NCBI GenBank assembly: GCA_025465405.1
Contig: JAODNL010000190.1
Coordinates: 1-14,782, forward strand
Origin: Pseudonocardiales bacterium
GTDB taxonomy: Bacteria > Actinomycetota > Actinomycetes > Mycobacteriales > Jatrophihabitantaceae
DNA length: 14,782 nucleotides
Direction of reading: 5' to 3'
Below are positions 1 to 6,133 of this stretch, piece after piece. How positions within the stretch are numbered: the stretch's first letter is position 1; every line of letters starts with the position of its first letter. The notes under the pieces were generated by a model. It saw nothing but the letters and a program-made list of their open reading frames with translations. It had not been told where the DNA came from and ran no database searches. The translations under genes were made by a program, and so were the position numbers.

Positions 1-1148
1 TGAAGATCGGGTCGTTCTCCGCGGCCAGCAATGTGACCGGCATCGTCAGCGACACCCACGCGATCTCGGCGCTGCTGCATCGCCACGGCGCCCTGTCGTT
101 CTGGGACTTCGCCGCCGCGGCACCCTACGTCGACATCGAGATGTATGCCGGCGCCGATCGCGACCCGCTCGCGTACAAGGACGCGATCTTCCTCAGCCCC
201 CACAAGTTCATCGGCGGCCCGAGCACTCCGGGTGTCCTGGTCGTGCGCCATGAGCTGCTTCGCAACCGGGTTCCGGATGTGCCTGGCGGAGGCACCGTCG
301 CCTACGTCAATCCGACCGAGCATCGCTATCTGACCGACCCCGCGCAGCGGGAAGAAGGCGGCACCCCTGCCATCGTCGAATCGATACGCGCCGGGCTGGT
401 CTTCCAGCTCAAGAAGGCGGTCGGCATCGACGTGATCCGCGATCACGAGGAACGGTATCTTCGTCGCGCCGTAGCGGCCTGGCAGAACGAGCCGGCCATC
501 GAAATCCTGGGCAATCTGGATGCACCCCGGCTGTCCATAGTCTCCTTCGTGATCCGGGCGCCCAGTGGTCGCTACCTGCACCACAACTTCGTCGTGTCCC
601 TGCTCAACGACCTGTTCGGCATCCAATCGCGGGGTGGCTGCTCCTGTGCCGGGCCGTACGGGCATCGGCTCCTGGGAATCGACCTGGAACGGTCATACGA
701 GTTCGAGCGGGAAATCGCCCACGGTTGCGAGGGGATCAAGCCCGGGTGGGTCCGCGTGAACTTCAACTACTTCATCTCCGAGCCGGTCTTCGCCTACCTC
801 GTCGAAGCCGTTCGCATGGTGGCTCGTGACGGCTGGCGGCTGCTCGGCGACTACCGGTTCGACCCGGTGACCGGGCTCTGGCGCCACCGGAGCGGACCGG
901 TCGAGCCGCCGCTGCGCCTGAGCCAGGTCGGCTACGACGCCGACGGGACGATGCGCTATCCGCATCACGACGACACAGCCCCCGAGTCGCACCTCGCGCA
1001 CTACCTCGACGAGGCCACTGGCGTGTTCGCCACCGTCGTGGATCGCGAGGCGAGCGGCGAGCCGAGATCACCGGGGATCGTCTCCGACGACTTCGAGCAC
1101 CTCAGATGGTTCGAACTGCCCGCGTCCTGCCTGGCCCCGACCGCCTGA
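1..1148 (+). CDS. Class V PLP-dependent aminotransferase / cysteine desulfurase-like protein (5' partial)
   Basis: The reading frame is open from base 3, so the gene starts left of the window; the GTG at 33 is internal. The visible 381 residues carry the class V fold-type I signature. A GSFSAASNVTG segment is followed by WDFAAAAPYVDIEM, whose Asp (ORF residue 34 counted from base 33) should contact the PLP pyridine nitrogen. SPHKFIGG follows; its Lys (codon 204-206) is the expected Schiff-base lysine. A later SRGGCSCAGPYGH motif holds two Cys (codons at 639 and 645), near where cysteine desulfurases place their catalytic Cys. The family is NifS/Csd-like; whether this member acts on cysteine or another amine cannot be told. 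Nothing downstream is co-directional, and the next gene is convergent. Family placement is secure, substrate is not. Confidence 0.88.
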   Translation, partial: KIGSFSAASNVTGIVSDTHAISALLHRHGALSFWDFAAAAPYVDIEMYAGADRDPLAYKDAIFLSPHKFIGGPSTPGVLVVRHELLRNRVPDVPGGGTVAYVNPTEHRYLTDPAQREEGGTPAIVESIRAGLVFQLKKAVGIDVIRDHEERYLRRAVAAWQNEPAIEILGNLDAPRLSIVSFVIRAPSGRYLHHNFVVSLLNDLFGIQSRGGCSCAGPYGHRLLGIDLERSYEFEREIAHGCEGIKPGWVRVNFNYFISEPVFAYLVEAVRMVARDGWRLLGDYRFDPVTGLWRHRSGPVEPPLRLSQVGYDADGTMRYPHHDDTAPESHLAHYLDEATGVFATVVDREASGEPRSPGIVSDDFEHLRWFELPASCLAPTA

Positions 1149-1190
1149 ACAGCTCCCGGCTCGCACCGCCGCACGCCGCGGGTCGCCCAA

Positions 1191-1256
1191 CTTGATCAAC
1201 TCGCGGTTTCTGCGCGTTTCCTGCCGTGGACGCGCAGTAGACGCGAATTGATCACG
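1191..1256. repeat. Two-tier imperfect inverted repeat between convergent genes, possible bidirectional terminator
   Basis: The left outer arm TGATCAACTCGCG (1193-1205) pairs with CGCGAATTGATCA (1242-1254) at 12 of 13 positions. Inside it, CTGCGCG (1210-1216) pairs perfectly with CGCGCAG (1231-1237) around a 14-base loop; four unpaired bases on each side separate the tiers. The position between two 3' ends fits a transcription-stop hairpin. The size and composite form also resemble REP-type dispersed repeats. There is no T-tract, and I saw no second copy in this window. Confidence 0.6.
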
Positions 1257-1303
1257 GCACTCCGCGCGCTGCCGCCGCTGCACTTCGCGCGCTGCGCCGC
1301 GGC

Positions 1304-2488
1304 CTACCCCGTGGTTGCGATTGCGACCTGGCCGAGGCGGAGGAGATCCTCGCCCAGCGCGTCGCGGCGATCACGGTGGGGCGGTGTCGTGACCCACACC
1401 AGCCGGTCGAACCACACCGGCATCCGCAGGATGCGGAACTCCTGGGTCAGTCGGGTGCCCGCCCCGTCGGGCTCCAGCACGAATCGCCACTGCGTCGTGT
1501 CCTTCGCGAAGGGTCCCTCGGTTTCGTATACGAGTTCGCGCCGGTCCTCGCACACAGTGATCGTGCAGGGCCGTTTCCACGTGTACCGGCCGACCCGGTT
1601 GACACCCTCGAACCGGGCGCCGACGGATGCCTCGGTCGCGCCGTCGAGCCAGTGGGCCGTGTGACATTCGTGGCTCCACTCGCCGGTACGGGTGATGTCG
1701 GCGAGCAGGTCCCAGACGCGATCGGGCGGTGCGTCGACGGTCACCGCGGTGCCGGCGGCGACGCGCAGCTTCCACGGCGAGTGGTCCTCGCTCCACCACC
1801 GCCGGAAGGCCTGCTTGCGGTACGTGCGCGAAACGACGTTGAGGATGATCCACCGGGGGATGGGCGGCACCAGCTCTGCCATGAGCGCCCTGTCCTGCTC
1901 CGACTGACCCTCCATGATCCAGAGCCCCTCGATCGCCAGTTGGGACTTGGGGGTTGGCTTGACGTTGAACTCCTGGGTCCAGTTGTCCCACTCCGCCTTC
2001 GTGATCGACGCCGCGACGACCGGCATCATCTCCTGCTCCTCTCGCAGCAGATGCGGCAGCAGTACCTCGCCCAGCGCGTCGATCGCCGCGACGGCGCGAG
2101 GGCGCGCCTGGTCCGAAGCGGCGTATGCGATGCCGGCCGCCGTCAGCTCTTCCATGGCCGGCTCGATGGCGTGGTGATCGTCGTCCATTTGGTCCAGCAG
2201 CTCGGCGGCGCTCGGGTTGTTCGCCCGCACCAACGGGTAGAGCCCGGCGTCCTCGCTGCTGTGATGGTGGTGCAGGAAGTTCATCATCCAAGCGAGGTGC
2301 ATTCCCAGCGCAGCCCGCTGGACCGGGTGCGGGTACGGCGCGACAGCGAGGACGTCGCGAGCGCGCGCAAGGTCTCGGCGCAGGGCGGTGTGCACGATGC
2401 GCATCGTGCGCGTGTCGGCTGGGCCGTGCGGGTCGTCGTACCTCGTCTCGGTCACGGTGTGTTCCGGGCGGGTCTGCGGTGCGGTCAT
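1304..2488 (-). CDS. Hemerythrin HHE-domain / SRPBCC (polyketide cyclase-like) fusion protein
   Basis: This 394-residue protein has two domains. Residues about 25-160 look like a hemerythrin HHE four-helix bundle. Candidate iron ligands are H33, H75 or H76 with E79 in a HHHHSSED run, H105 or H106 in DDDHHAIE, and H146 with E150 or E151 in PHLLREEQE. HHE proteins carry a diiron centre and bind O2, NO or other small ligands. Residues about 240-390 resemble an SRPBCC/polyketide-cyclase START-like fold (VTVDAPPDRVWDLLADI start), which forms a hydrophobic ligand pocket. No signal peptide or membrane segment is seen, so it is probably cytosolic. Its ATG overlaps the TGA of the upstream TetR gene by four bases (ATGA), so the two are co-transcribed and probably translationally coupled. 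The ligand is unknown. Confidence 0.85.
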   Translation of the reverse strand: MTAPQTRPEHTVTETRYDDPHGPADTRTMRIVHTALRRDLARARDVLAVAPYPHPVQRAALGMHLAWMMNFLHHHHSSEDAGLYPLVRANNPSAAELLDQMDDDHHAIEPAMEELTAAGIAYAASDQARPRAVAAIDALGEVLLPHLLREEQEMMPVVAASITKAEWDNWTQEFNVKPTPKSQLAIEGLWIMEGQSEQDRALMAELVPPIPRWIILNVVSRTYRKQAFRRWWSEDHSPWKLRVAAGTAVTVDAPPDRVWDLLADITRTGEWSHECHTAHWLDGATEASVGARFEGVNRVGRYTWKRPCTITVCEDRRELVYETEGPFAKDTTQWRFVLEPDGAGTRLTQEFRILRMPVWFDRLVWVTTPPHRDRRDALGEDLLRLGQVAIATTG

Positions 2489-3132
2489 CTCTGGCCCTTC
2501 GGGTTGTCGAGCAGCCGCAGGATCGTGTCGGCCACCCAGGTCTGGTACTGCTGATCGCTCCAGCCGGACATCCCGGTGAGGAGCAGGTAGACGTCGTTGC
2601 TCAGGACGGCCTGCAGGCCGTCGATCTCGGTGTCGGTGGGCTTGCGGCCGGCCACTGCGCGGATGCCGAGTGCGGTGGACTCGCGCTCGCTGGCGTGCAC
2701 CTTGCGCAGCAGCTCGGCCAGCGCAGGTTCGGACAGCGCCGCGTGTTGCAGGACCCGGTGAAGCCCGGCCGTGCGTGCATTGAGCGTGGCGAGCAGCTTC
2801 CCGGCGGCGCCGGCCCGCTGCTTCACAGTGCCTTTTCCGAGCGCCTGAAACTCAGGACGGTCGGCCAGCGGCACGGGCTCGTCGTCGCCGACGACGCTCA
2901 CGTCCACGGCCACTTCGAGCAGTGCGGGCTTGGGTCCGACGGCGGCGTACACGGTCTCGACGGCGACACCAGCCGCTCTCGCGACGTCCCGCATCGAGGT
3001 GCCGGACCAGCCGTTCTCGACGAACAGGCGCGTGGCGGCCGCGATGACCTCGAAACGAGTTGTGGCTGCGGTCTGCCGACGACGAGTCGAGTCGTAGCGG
3101 CGGCTGACTTCAGGGGAGTCCGCGGTGGTCAC
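2485..3132 (-). CDS. TetR-family transcriptional regulator
   Basis: From the GTG at 3132 the protein has 215 residues. The N-terminal TetR DNA-binding domain spans about residues 24-72: a first helix (FEVIAAATRLFVENG), the helix-turn-helix SMRDVARAAGVAVETVYAAV, and the KPALLEVAVD helix. The remainder is a helical ligand-binding domain with no recognisable specificity. The frame stays open upstream, so GTG 3165 (226 residues) and ATG 3150 are alternative starts. I prefer 3132 because an AT-rich promoter-like segment covers the other two. It probably controls itself and the overlapping HHE/SRPBCC gene. The effector is not inferable. Confidence 0.85.
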   Translation of the reverse strand: MTTADSPEVSRRYDSTRRRQTAATTRFEVIAAATRLFVENGWSGTSMRDVARAAGVAVETVYAAVGPKPALLEVAVDVSVVGDDEPVPLADRPEFQALGKGTVKQRAGAAGKLLATLNARTAGLHRVLQHAALSEPALAELLRKVHASERESTALGIRAVAGRKPTDTEIDGLQAVLSNDVYLLLTGMSGWSDQQYQTWVADTILRLLDNPKGQR

Positions 3133-3153
3133 GTCGGAAGTATGGAACATCCG

Positions 3154-3182
3154 AGTATTAAACACAAGAGCGTTCTAGCGAA
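3154..3182 (-). promoter_or_regulatory. Possible promoter of the TetR-HHE operon
   Basis: On the minus strand TTCGCT (3177-3182) and AATACT (3154-3159) are separated by 17 bases. The -10 element matches TATAAT at four of six positions and the -35 is poor. The segment is the most AT-rich part of this neighbourhood. A start site near 3147 would leave a short leader before GTG 3132. Confidence 0.3.
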
Positions 3183-3514
3183 TGTCCTGTGCCTCTCCCT
3201 GCGGTATTCAGCTCGGGGGCGGCTTGGGCTTCGCCTCGTCGTCGGTGAACGTCGGCGGGTCTCGCGGTGCGACCGTCGGCGGCGTGGCGGTCGGCCAGCG
3301 CCAGACGTTGCGCTTCCAGCGCCTCGTACGCAGAATCCGCGGCCATCTCATGACGCCAGGATAGGAGGCTGAGGCGCGCTCGGGGCCGGTCGCCGACCTG
3401 ATGCGCGCAGCCCGTCGGGAGTCTCGGAGCCGAGCCCGCCGGGCGCGACCCGTCAGGGGAACCTGACACCGTGGCCGCCGAGCTGATCGGTCGCCGAACG
3501 CCGACGGCGCACCG
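3166..3514. other. Gene-poor stretch between divergent TetR and YjbR-like genes
   Basis: No confident gene lies here. Both strands have long open frames typical of high-GC DNA. Only the minus-strand frame at 3208-3351 has convincing third-position bias. An AGGAGG-like sequence on the plus strand at about 3361-3367 is not followed by a usable start codon. I see no tRNA-like fold or repeat. Confidence 0.4.
3208..3351 (-). CDS. Possible small basic/proline-rich protein, 47 aa
   Basis: An ATG at 3351 opens a 47-codon frame. The N-terminal half is rich in Arg and Trp (MRWPRILRTRRWKRNVWRW) and the tail is acidic then proline-rich (FTDDEAKPKPPPS). Roughly 42 of 47 codons end in G or C, clearly better than the overlapping minus-strand frame across the same bases, which is why I favour it. 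Against it: no Shine-Dalgarno precedes the ATG, and I do not recognise the family. It lies just upstream of the TetR gene on the same strand but is separated from it by the promoter-like segment. Confidence 0.3.
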   Translation of the reverse strand: MRWPRILRTRRWKRNVWRWPTATPPTVAPRDPPTFTDDEAKPKPPPS

Positions 3515-3540
3515 TTGACAGGGGGCTGAGGCACTATTCA
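3515..3540 (+). promoter_or_regulatory. Promoter of the YjbR-like gene, probably leaderless
   Basis: A perfect TTGACA lies at 3515-3520 and TATTCA at 3535-3540. The 14-base spacer is shorter than usual. Six bases below the -10 is the ATG at 3546, so transcription would start at or beside the start codon. No Shine-Dalgarno occurs at a usable distance; leaderless mRNAs are common in actinomycetes. Confidence 0.45.
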
Positions 3541-3545
3541 TCGTT

Positions 3546-3935
3546 ATGGATTCGTTCGCCGAGGGCGTTGCGTGGGCGCGGTCGGTGTGTCTGGCCTTGC
3601 CGGAGACCTACGAGGAAGAGGCGTGGGTAGGGACGCGATGGAAGGTGCGCACCCATACGTTCGCGCACGTCCTCGAGATCGTCGACGGGTATCCGCCGGC
3701 CTTCGCCGCCGCGGCCGGGACAGATGGGCCGGTGACGGTGCTGACGTTCCGGTCCGCGGGGCACGAGATGGACGTGCTCCTGGCCGGGACGGCGTTCTTC
3801 GGACCGCTCTGGAATCGTGGCGACGTAGGCGTCCGGCTCGAGCCGCACACTGACCGGGACGAGCTCGCCGAGCTGGTGACCGAGAGCTACCGGCTGCGCG
3901 CGCCTAAACGCCTCGCCCGCCGACTGGACACGTGA
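3546..3935 (+). CDS. MmcQ/YjbR-like protein
   Basis: The 129-residue protein matches the size and layout of the MmcQ/YjbR (CyaY-like DNA-binding fold) family. The N-terminus reads LALPETYEEEAWVGTRWKVRTHTFAHVLEI, followed by a beta-rich middle and a C-terminal helix with a basic tail (RAPKRLARRLDT). Members are small soluble proteins; DNA binding has been proposed, but the biological role is generally unknown. The start is the ATG just after the TTGACA/TATTCA promoter. It is monocistronic and converges on the Gre-type gene 73 bases downstream. Confidence 0.75.
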   Translation: MDSFAEGVAWARSVCLALPETYEEEAWVGTRWKVRTHTFAHVLEIVDGYPPAFAAAAGTDGPVTVLTFRSAGHEMDVLLAGTAFFGPLWNRGDVGVRLEPHTDRDELAELVTESYRLRAPKRLARRLDT

Positions 3936-3975
3936 ACGCGATTCGCCGACCTGATGACGACAGGTTGATGATCTT

Positions 3976-3988
3976 GCCCGCGGCGGGC
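3976..3988. terminator. Short GC hairpin between convergent genes
   Basis: GCCCG and CGGGC flank a three-base loop (13 bases in all) in the 73-base gap between the YjbR-like and Gre-type 3' ends. It could help stop transcription on both strands. The stem is short and lacks a T-tract, so the call is weak. Confidence 0.25.
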
Positions 3989-4008
3989 TGGCGGACCAGC
4001 TCGGATCC

Positions 4009-4464
4009 TCAGTCGACGGCGATGACCGTCGCTTGGAGGGTGCGGTTGGTTCGGGTCGCGTACGAGATCCTCGCGCCGGCGCGTGCCCCCTGCAACGCTC
4101 GTCCGAGCGGGCTGCTGGGCGTGATGACATCGAGACCGTCGCCCGCTTCATCGACTGAGCCGAGCAGGAACGACTCCGGCCCGTCACCGAAGTCGACGGT
4201 CACGACGTCACCCACGGCGGCGCCGTCGTGCGCTGAGTGCGTGCTGGGCTGGTGGCTTGCGGCCAGCTCCTCTTCGACCGTGGTGATGCGCTGCTCGAGC
4301 ATGGCGAGCCGCACGTGCCCGTCGACGTTCGTGGCGCGATCGGCTACGTCGCCGGCGCCCGACGGGATCGTCTCGGCCAGCGCTTGCTCGCGCTCGGCCC
4401 GCAGTACGGCCAGTCGTGCGCTCAATACGTCCTGCCGGGAGGCGGCATCAATTGTGGCAGTCAT
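4009..4464 (-). CDS. GreA/GreB-family transcription elongation factor-like protein
   Basis: From ATG 4464 the protein has 151 residues. Residues about 10-70 form a heptad-like helical hairpin (LSARLAVLRAEREQAL ... MLEQRITTVEEELAAS). Its loop, GDVADRATNVDG, contains D39, D42 and D48; acidic residues at this tip in GreA/GreB enter the RNA polymerase secondary channel and help transcript cleavage. Residues about 84-151 match the C-terminal FKBP-like Gre domain, including LDVITPSSPLGRAL. The tip is short relative to classical GreA and the acidic pair is not in its usual context, so this may be a specialised paralogue and not the housekeeping GreA. The frame extends to 4509, but a good Shine-Dalgarno places the start at 4464. 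Confidence 0.8.
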   Translation of the reverse strand: MTATIDAASRQDVLSARLAVLRAEREQALAETIPSGAGDVADRATNVDGHVRLAMLEQRITTVEEELAASHQPSTHSAHDGAAVGDVVTVDFGDGPESFLLGSVDEAGDGLDVITPSSPLGRALQGARAGARISYATRTNRTLQATVIAVD

Positions 4465-4471
4465 AGTGTCG

Positions 4472-4478
4472 TTCCTTT
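4472..4478 (-). promoter_or_regulatory. Ribosome binding site fixing the Gre-type start
   Basis: On the minus strand AAAGGAA lies here, with eight bases between AAGGA and the ATG at 4464. It selects this ATG over the in-frame start 15 codons upstream at 4509. Confidence 0.65.
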
Positions 4479-4550
4479 CGGGCGGTGCTGACGTGGTTGA
4501 GCGTCCCAACCTCCTGCCGGCCGACCGTATGCCCGCCTGTCGCCCGCGTC

Positions 4551-4706
4551 TCAGGAGTTCTCATCCGGCTCTTCACCGCCGCATGGGAACGAGCCCTCCA
4601 GCGCGTCGAGGATTCCGTACGCCGTCCCGCTGAGCCGGGGCTCGACGCTTACCCAAATCTGGCGGGGTCGCCACGGATGAAGGGCGGATGCCGAGTGGCC
4701 GAGCAC
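4551..4706 (-). CDS. Possible small acidic-tailed protein, 51 aa
   Basis: Ten bases after the stop of the membrane-protein gene, GTG 4706 opens a 51-codon frame. It ends with GTAYGILDALEGSFP followed by CGGEEPDENS and a TGA at 4551-4553. The last 34 codons have strong G/C third-position bias, and the composition looks like protein, with a single Cys and an acidic C-terminus. The first 17 codons are less convincing. There is only a weak AGG upstream of the GTG. I recognise no family. If real, it is co-transcribed downstream of the membrane protein. Confidence 0.3.
   Translation of the reverse strand: MLGHSASALHPWRPRQIWVSVEPRLSGTAYGILDALEGSFPCGGEEPDENS
4603..4648. repeat. Nested inverted repeat between membrane-protein and Gre-type genes
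   Basis: Perfect 8-base arms GCGTCGAG (4603-4610) and CTCGACGC (4641-4648) enclose a smaller CCCG/CGGG stem (4626-4629 with 4636-4639). It lies inside the possible 51-residue ORF, so it is either coding coincidence or a terminator or attenuator-like hairpin downstream of the membrane-protein gene. There is no clear U-run on the minus-strand transcript. Confidence 0.4.
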
Positions 4707-4716
4707 GGTGGCATGC

Positions 4717-5919
4717 CTACCGCAGGAGTACCTGCGACGGTCTCGCGCCGAGGGCGGCTGGCATGGTCAGCCTGATGTCGCTGGTGACCGTGTAGGCGCC
4801 GGCAAGCGCGGCGAGCAGGAACCCGGCGCGGAGGATGCCCTGGACCGGCGCGGCGGCAAGCGGACCGAGGTGGACGTAACTGGGTAGGAAGACGCAGACA
4901 AAGCCACCCAAGGTGAACCACGGCACGGCTCGACGTTGGCGAGTCCGGCACAGATCGAGCAGTACGGTGCCCAGCAGCAGGCCGGCGGTGTAGTAGCTCC
5001 ACGTGGCGGGGTCGAGCAGCAGGCGCACGGCGATCACCGCAAGAACGATGGCCGCGACCCGGCCCCGTCGCCATAGCAGCCAGGCCAAGCCGACACCGAG
5101 GATCAGCTGCGCCGGTCGACACCACAGTGGCGTCGATGGGTCAGTCACGCCGAGCACACGCAGCGCAGATCCAGCCGCGTTCTGAATCCGGTAGCTCGCC
5201 GCGATCACCGATCGCGGGTCAGCGAACAGAAATGGCAGCCACGCCAGGGCAACCGTGACGCTCCACGAGGACAACGCCCGTAGACGCTGCGTCGCCGGCA
5301 CGACGAGCAGCAAGGGGACGAATGCGAGCGCCCAGGGTTTGGCGTCCGCGGCGAGGGCTAGCAGCACCGCGCCGGCGATGCCGTGTTTGCGCTGGATGGC
5401 CACGAGCGCGCCCACCGTGAGGGTGAGGGCCAAGACGTCATCGAGGTGTCCGGCGCGACCGGCGAGTTCTTCCCATACCGGGATGAAGAGCACGCCGGGC
5501 CACAGGATGCGGGAGCGGGACTCGGCGGGCAGCAGCGTCGATGCCAGCGCCAGTAGCCCCAATCCGATGACGCTCATGACGACGGCGGCGATCAGCTTGG
5601 CCGACCCGGCGGACAGCAGCGTGAACGGAAGGGCGACCAGAAACGTGACCGGACCGATCTGAAGCTCCGGATTGCTGTGATACAGGTGCAGACCACCCAG
5701 GGGATTGGAGGTTGCCAGCAGTAGCCGGGCACCGGTGTCGAAGTAGTGCCACGAGCCTGCCGGTGAGCTGAGATGGACCGCCGTCCACACGGTCAACCAT
5801 GCGGACAAGATCAGCCAGATAGACGACGTGGTCAGGCGCCGGCGCCGCGGCCAAGCACCTGAGTGACGATGAAGAGTTATCGGTGCGGCCGCCCACACTG
5901 ATGACACATCAGAACTCAC
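4717..5919 (-). CDS. Polytopic membrane protein, GT87/GT-C glycosyltransferase-like
   Basis: From GTG 5919 the protein has 400 residues, with a basic cytosolic N-terminus (PRRRR, about residues 24-28) and about ten hydrophobic segments. Conserved-looking features include HYFDTGARLLL just after the first membrane segment, HLYHSNPELQIGP, GHLDD (about 157-161) and a DAKPW motif (about 192-196). Acidic residues in the first loops and a DAKPW-type motif are what I associate with actinobacterial DUF2029/GT87-like polyprenol-phosphate mannosyltransferases. No enzymatic role is proven from sequence. The frame is open to 6036, but those extra 39 residues are low-complexity and Arg-rich and lie over the promoter; GTG 5919 has a GAGG nine bases upstream. 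The gene ends at 4717. Confidence 0.7.
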   Translation of the reverse strand: MSSDVSSVWAAAPITLHRHSGAWPRRRRLTTSSIWLILSAWLTVWTAVHLSSPAGSWHYFDTGARLLLATSNPLGGLHLYHSNPELQIGPVTFLVALPFTLLSAGSAKLIAAVVMSVIGLGLLALASTLLPAESRSRILWPGVLFIPVWEELAGRAGHLDDVLALTLTVGALVAIQRKHGIAGAVLLALAADAKPWALAFVPLLLVVPATQRLRALSSWSVTVALAWLPFLFADPRSVIAASYRIQNAAGSALRVLGVTDPSTPLWCRPAQLILGVGLAWLLWRRGRVAAIVLAVIAVRLLLDPATWSYYTAGLLLGTVLLDLCRTRQRRAVPWFTLGGFVCVFLPSYVHLGPLAAAPVQGILRAGFLLAALAGAYTVTSDIRLTMPAALGARPSQVLLR

Positions 5920-5960
5920 CTGGGCTGCCTCACGTCGCGCGGCCGGCCGCCGTGCGGGCA

Positions 5961-5989
5961 GAGATAGATGTTGTACGTGTACATGTGAA
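5961..5989 (-). promoter_or_regulatory. Promoter with operator-like palindrome for the membrane-protein gene
   Basis: On the minus strand TTCACA (5984-5989) and TATCTC (5961-5966) are exactly 17 bases apart. The expected start site gives a leader of about 35 bases before GTG 5919. Within the spacer, TGTAC-GT-GTACA (5972-5983, plus-strand reading) is a perfect palindrome with five-base arms, well placed for a repressor to block RNA polymerase. No regulator gene is adjacent. Confidence 0.4.
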
Positions 5990-6055
5990 CTCCATGCCGA
6001 CTGTCCGTCCCGGCGAAGCGGTCCGGTCCGCCGCACCTCGAGGCTGCTGGCGGGT

Positions 6056-6093
6056 AGCTGAACGCAAGCTGACGTCTGCTCGCCCGTTCAGCT
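6056..6093. repeat. Nine-base perfect inverted repeat
   Basis: AGCTGAACG (6056-6064) and CGTTCAGCT (6085-6093) are separated by 20 bases. The element lies between the lipoprotein stop and the membrane-protein promoter. It could be a hairpin ending the lipoprotein transcript or a second regulatory site. Confidence 0.5.
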
Positions 6094-6111
6094 GTCGGCC
6101 AGGCAGGCTCA

Positions 6112-6133
6112 GCAGCTATGCCGAGCTAGCTGC
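6112..6133 (-). terminator. Hairpin at the 3' end of the lipoprotein gene
   Basis: Seven-base arms GCAGCTA and TAGCTGC (6112-6118 and 6127-6133) flank an eight-base loop and overlap the TAG stop at 6126-6128. No T-tract follows. With the neighbouring 6056-6093 repeat it makes a structured 3' end. Confidence 0.4.

Noticed and set aside
1260..1300. GCGCGCTGC direct repeat pair near the HHE stop
   Set aside because: Two short GC-rich copies are expected by chance in this composition.
1376..2554. 392-codon plus-strand frame opposite the HHE/SRPBCC gene
   Set aside because: It is antisense to a well-supported gene and its Arg/His/Pro-rich translation shows no domain; it is a by-product of high GC third positions.
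2125..3372. 415-codon plus-strand frame opposite the TetR region
   Set aside because: Low-complexity translation, antisense to TetR and HHE genes, no ribosome binding site.
3158..3541. 127-codon minus-strand frame across the TetR upstream region
   Set aside because: Poor third-position bias compared with the overlapping frame at 3208-3351, and it covers the promoter-like segment.
4603..4648. tRNA or small structured RNA gene
   Set aside because: The arms do not form a cloverleaf and there is no T-loop consensus; only a nested hairpin is present.
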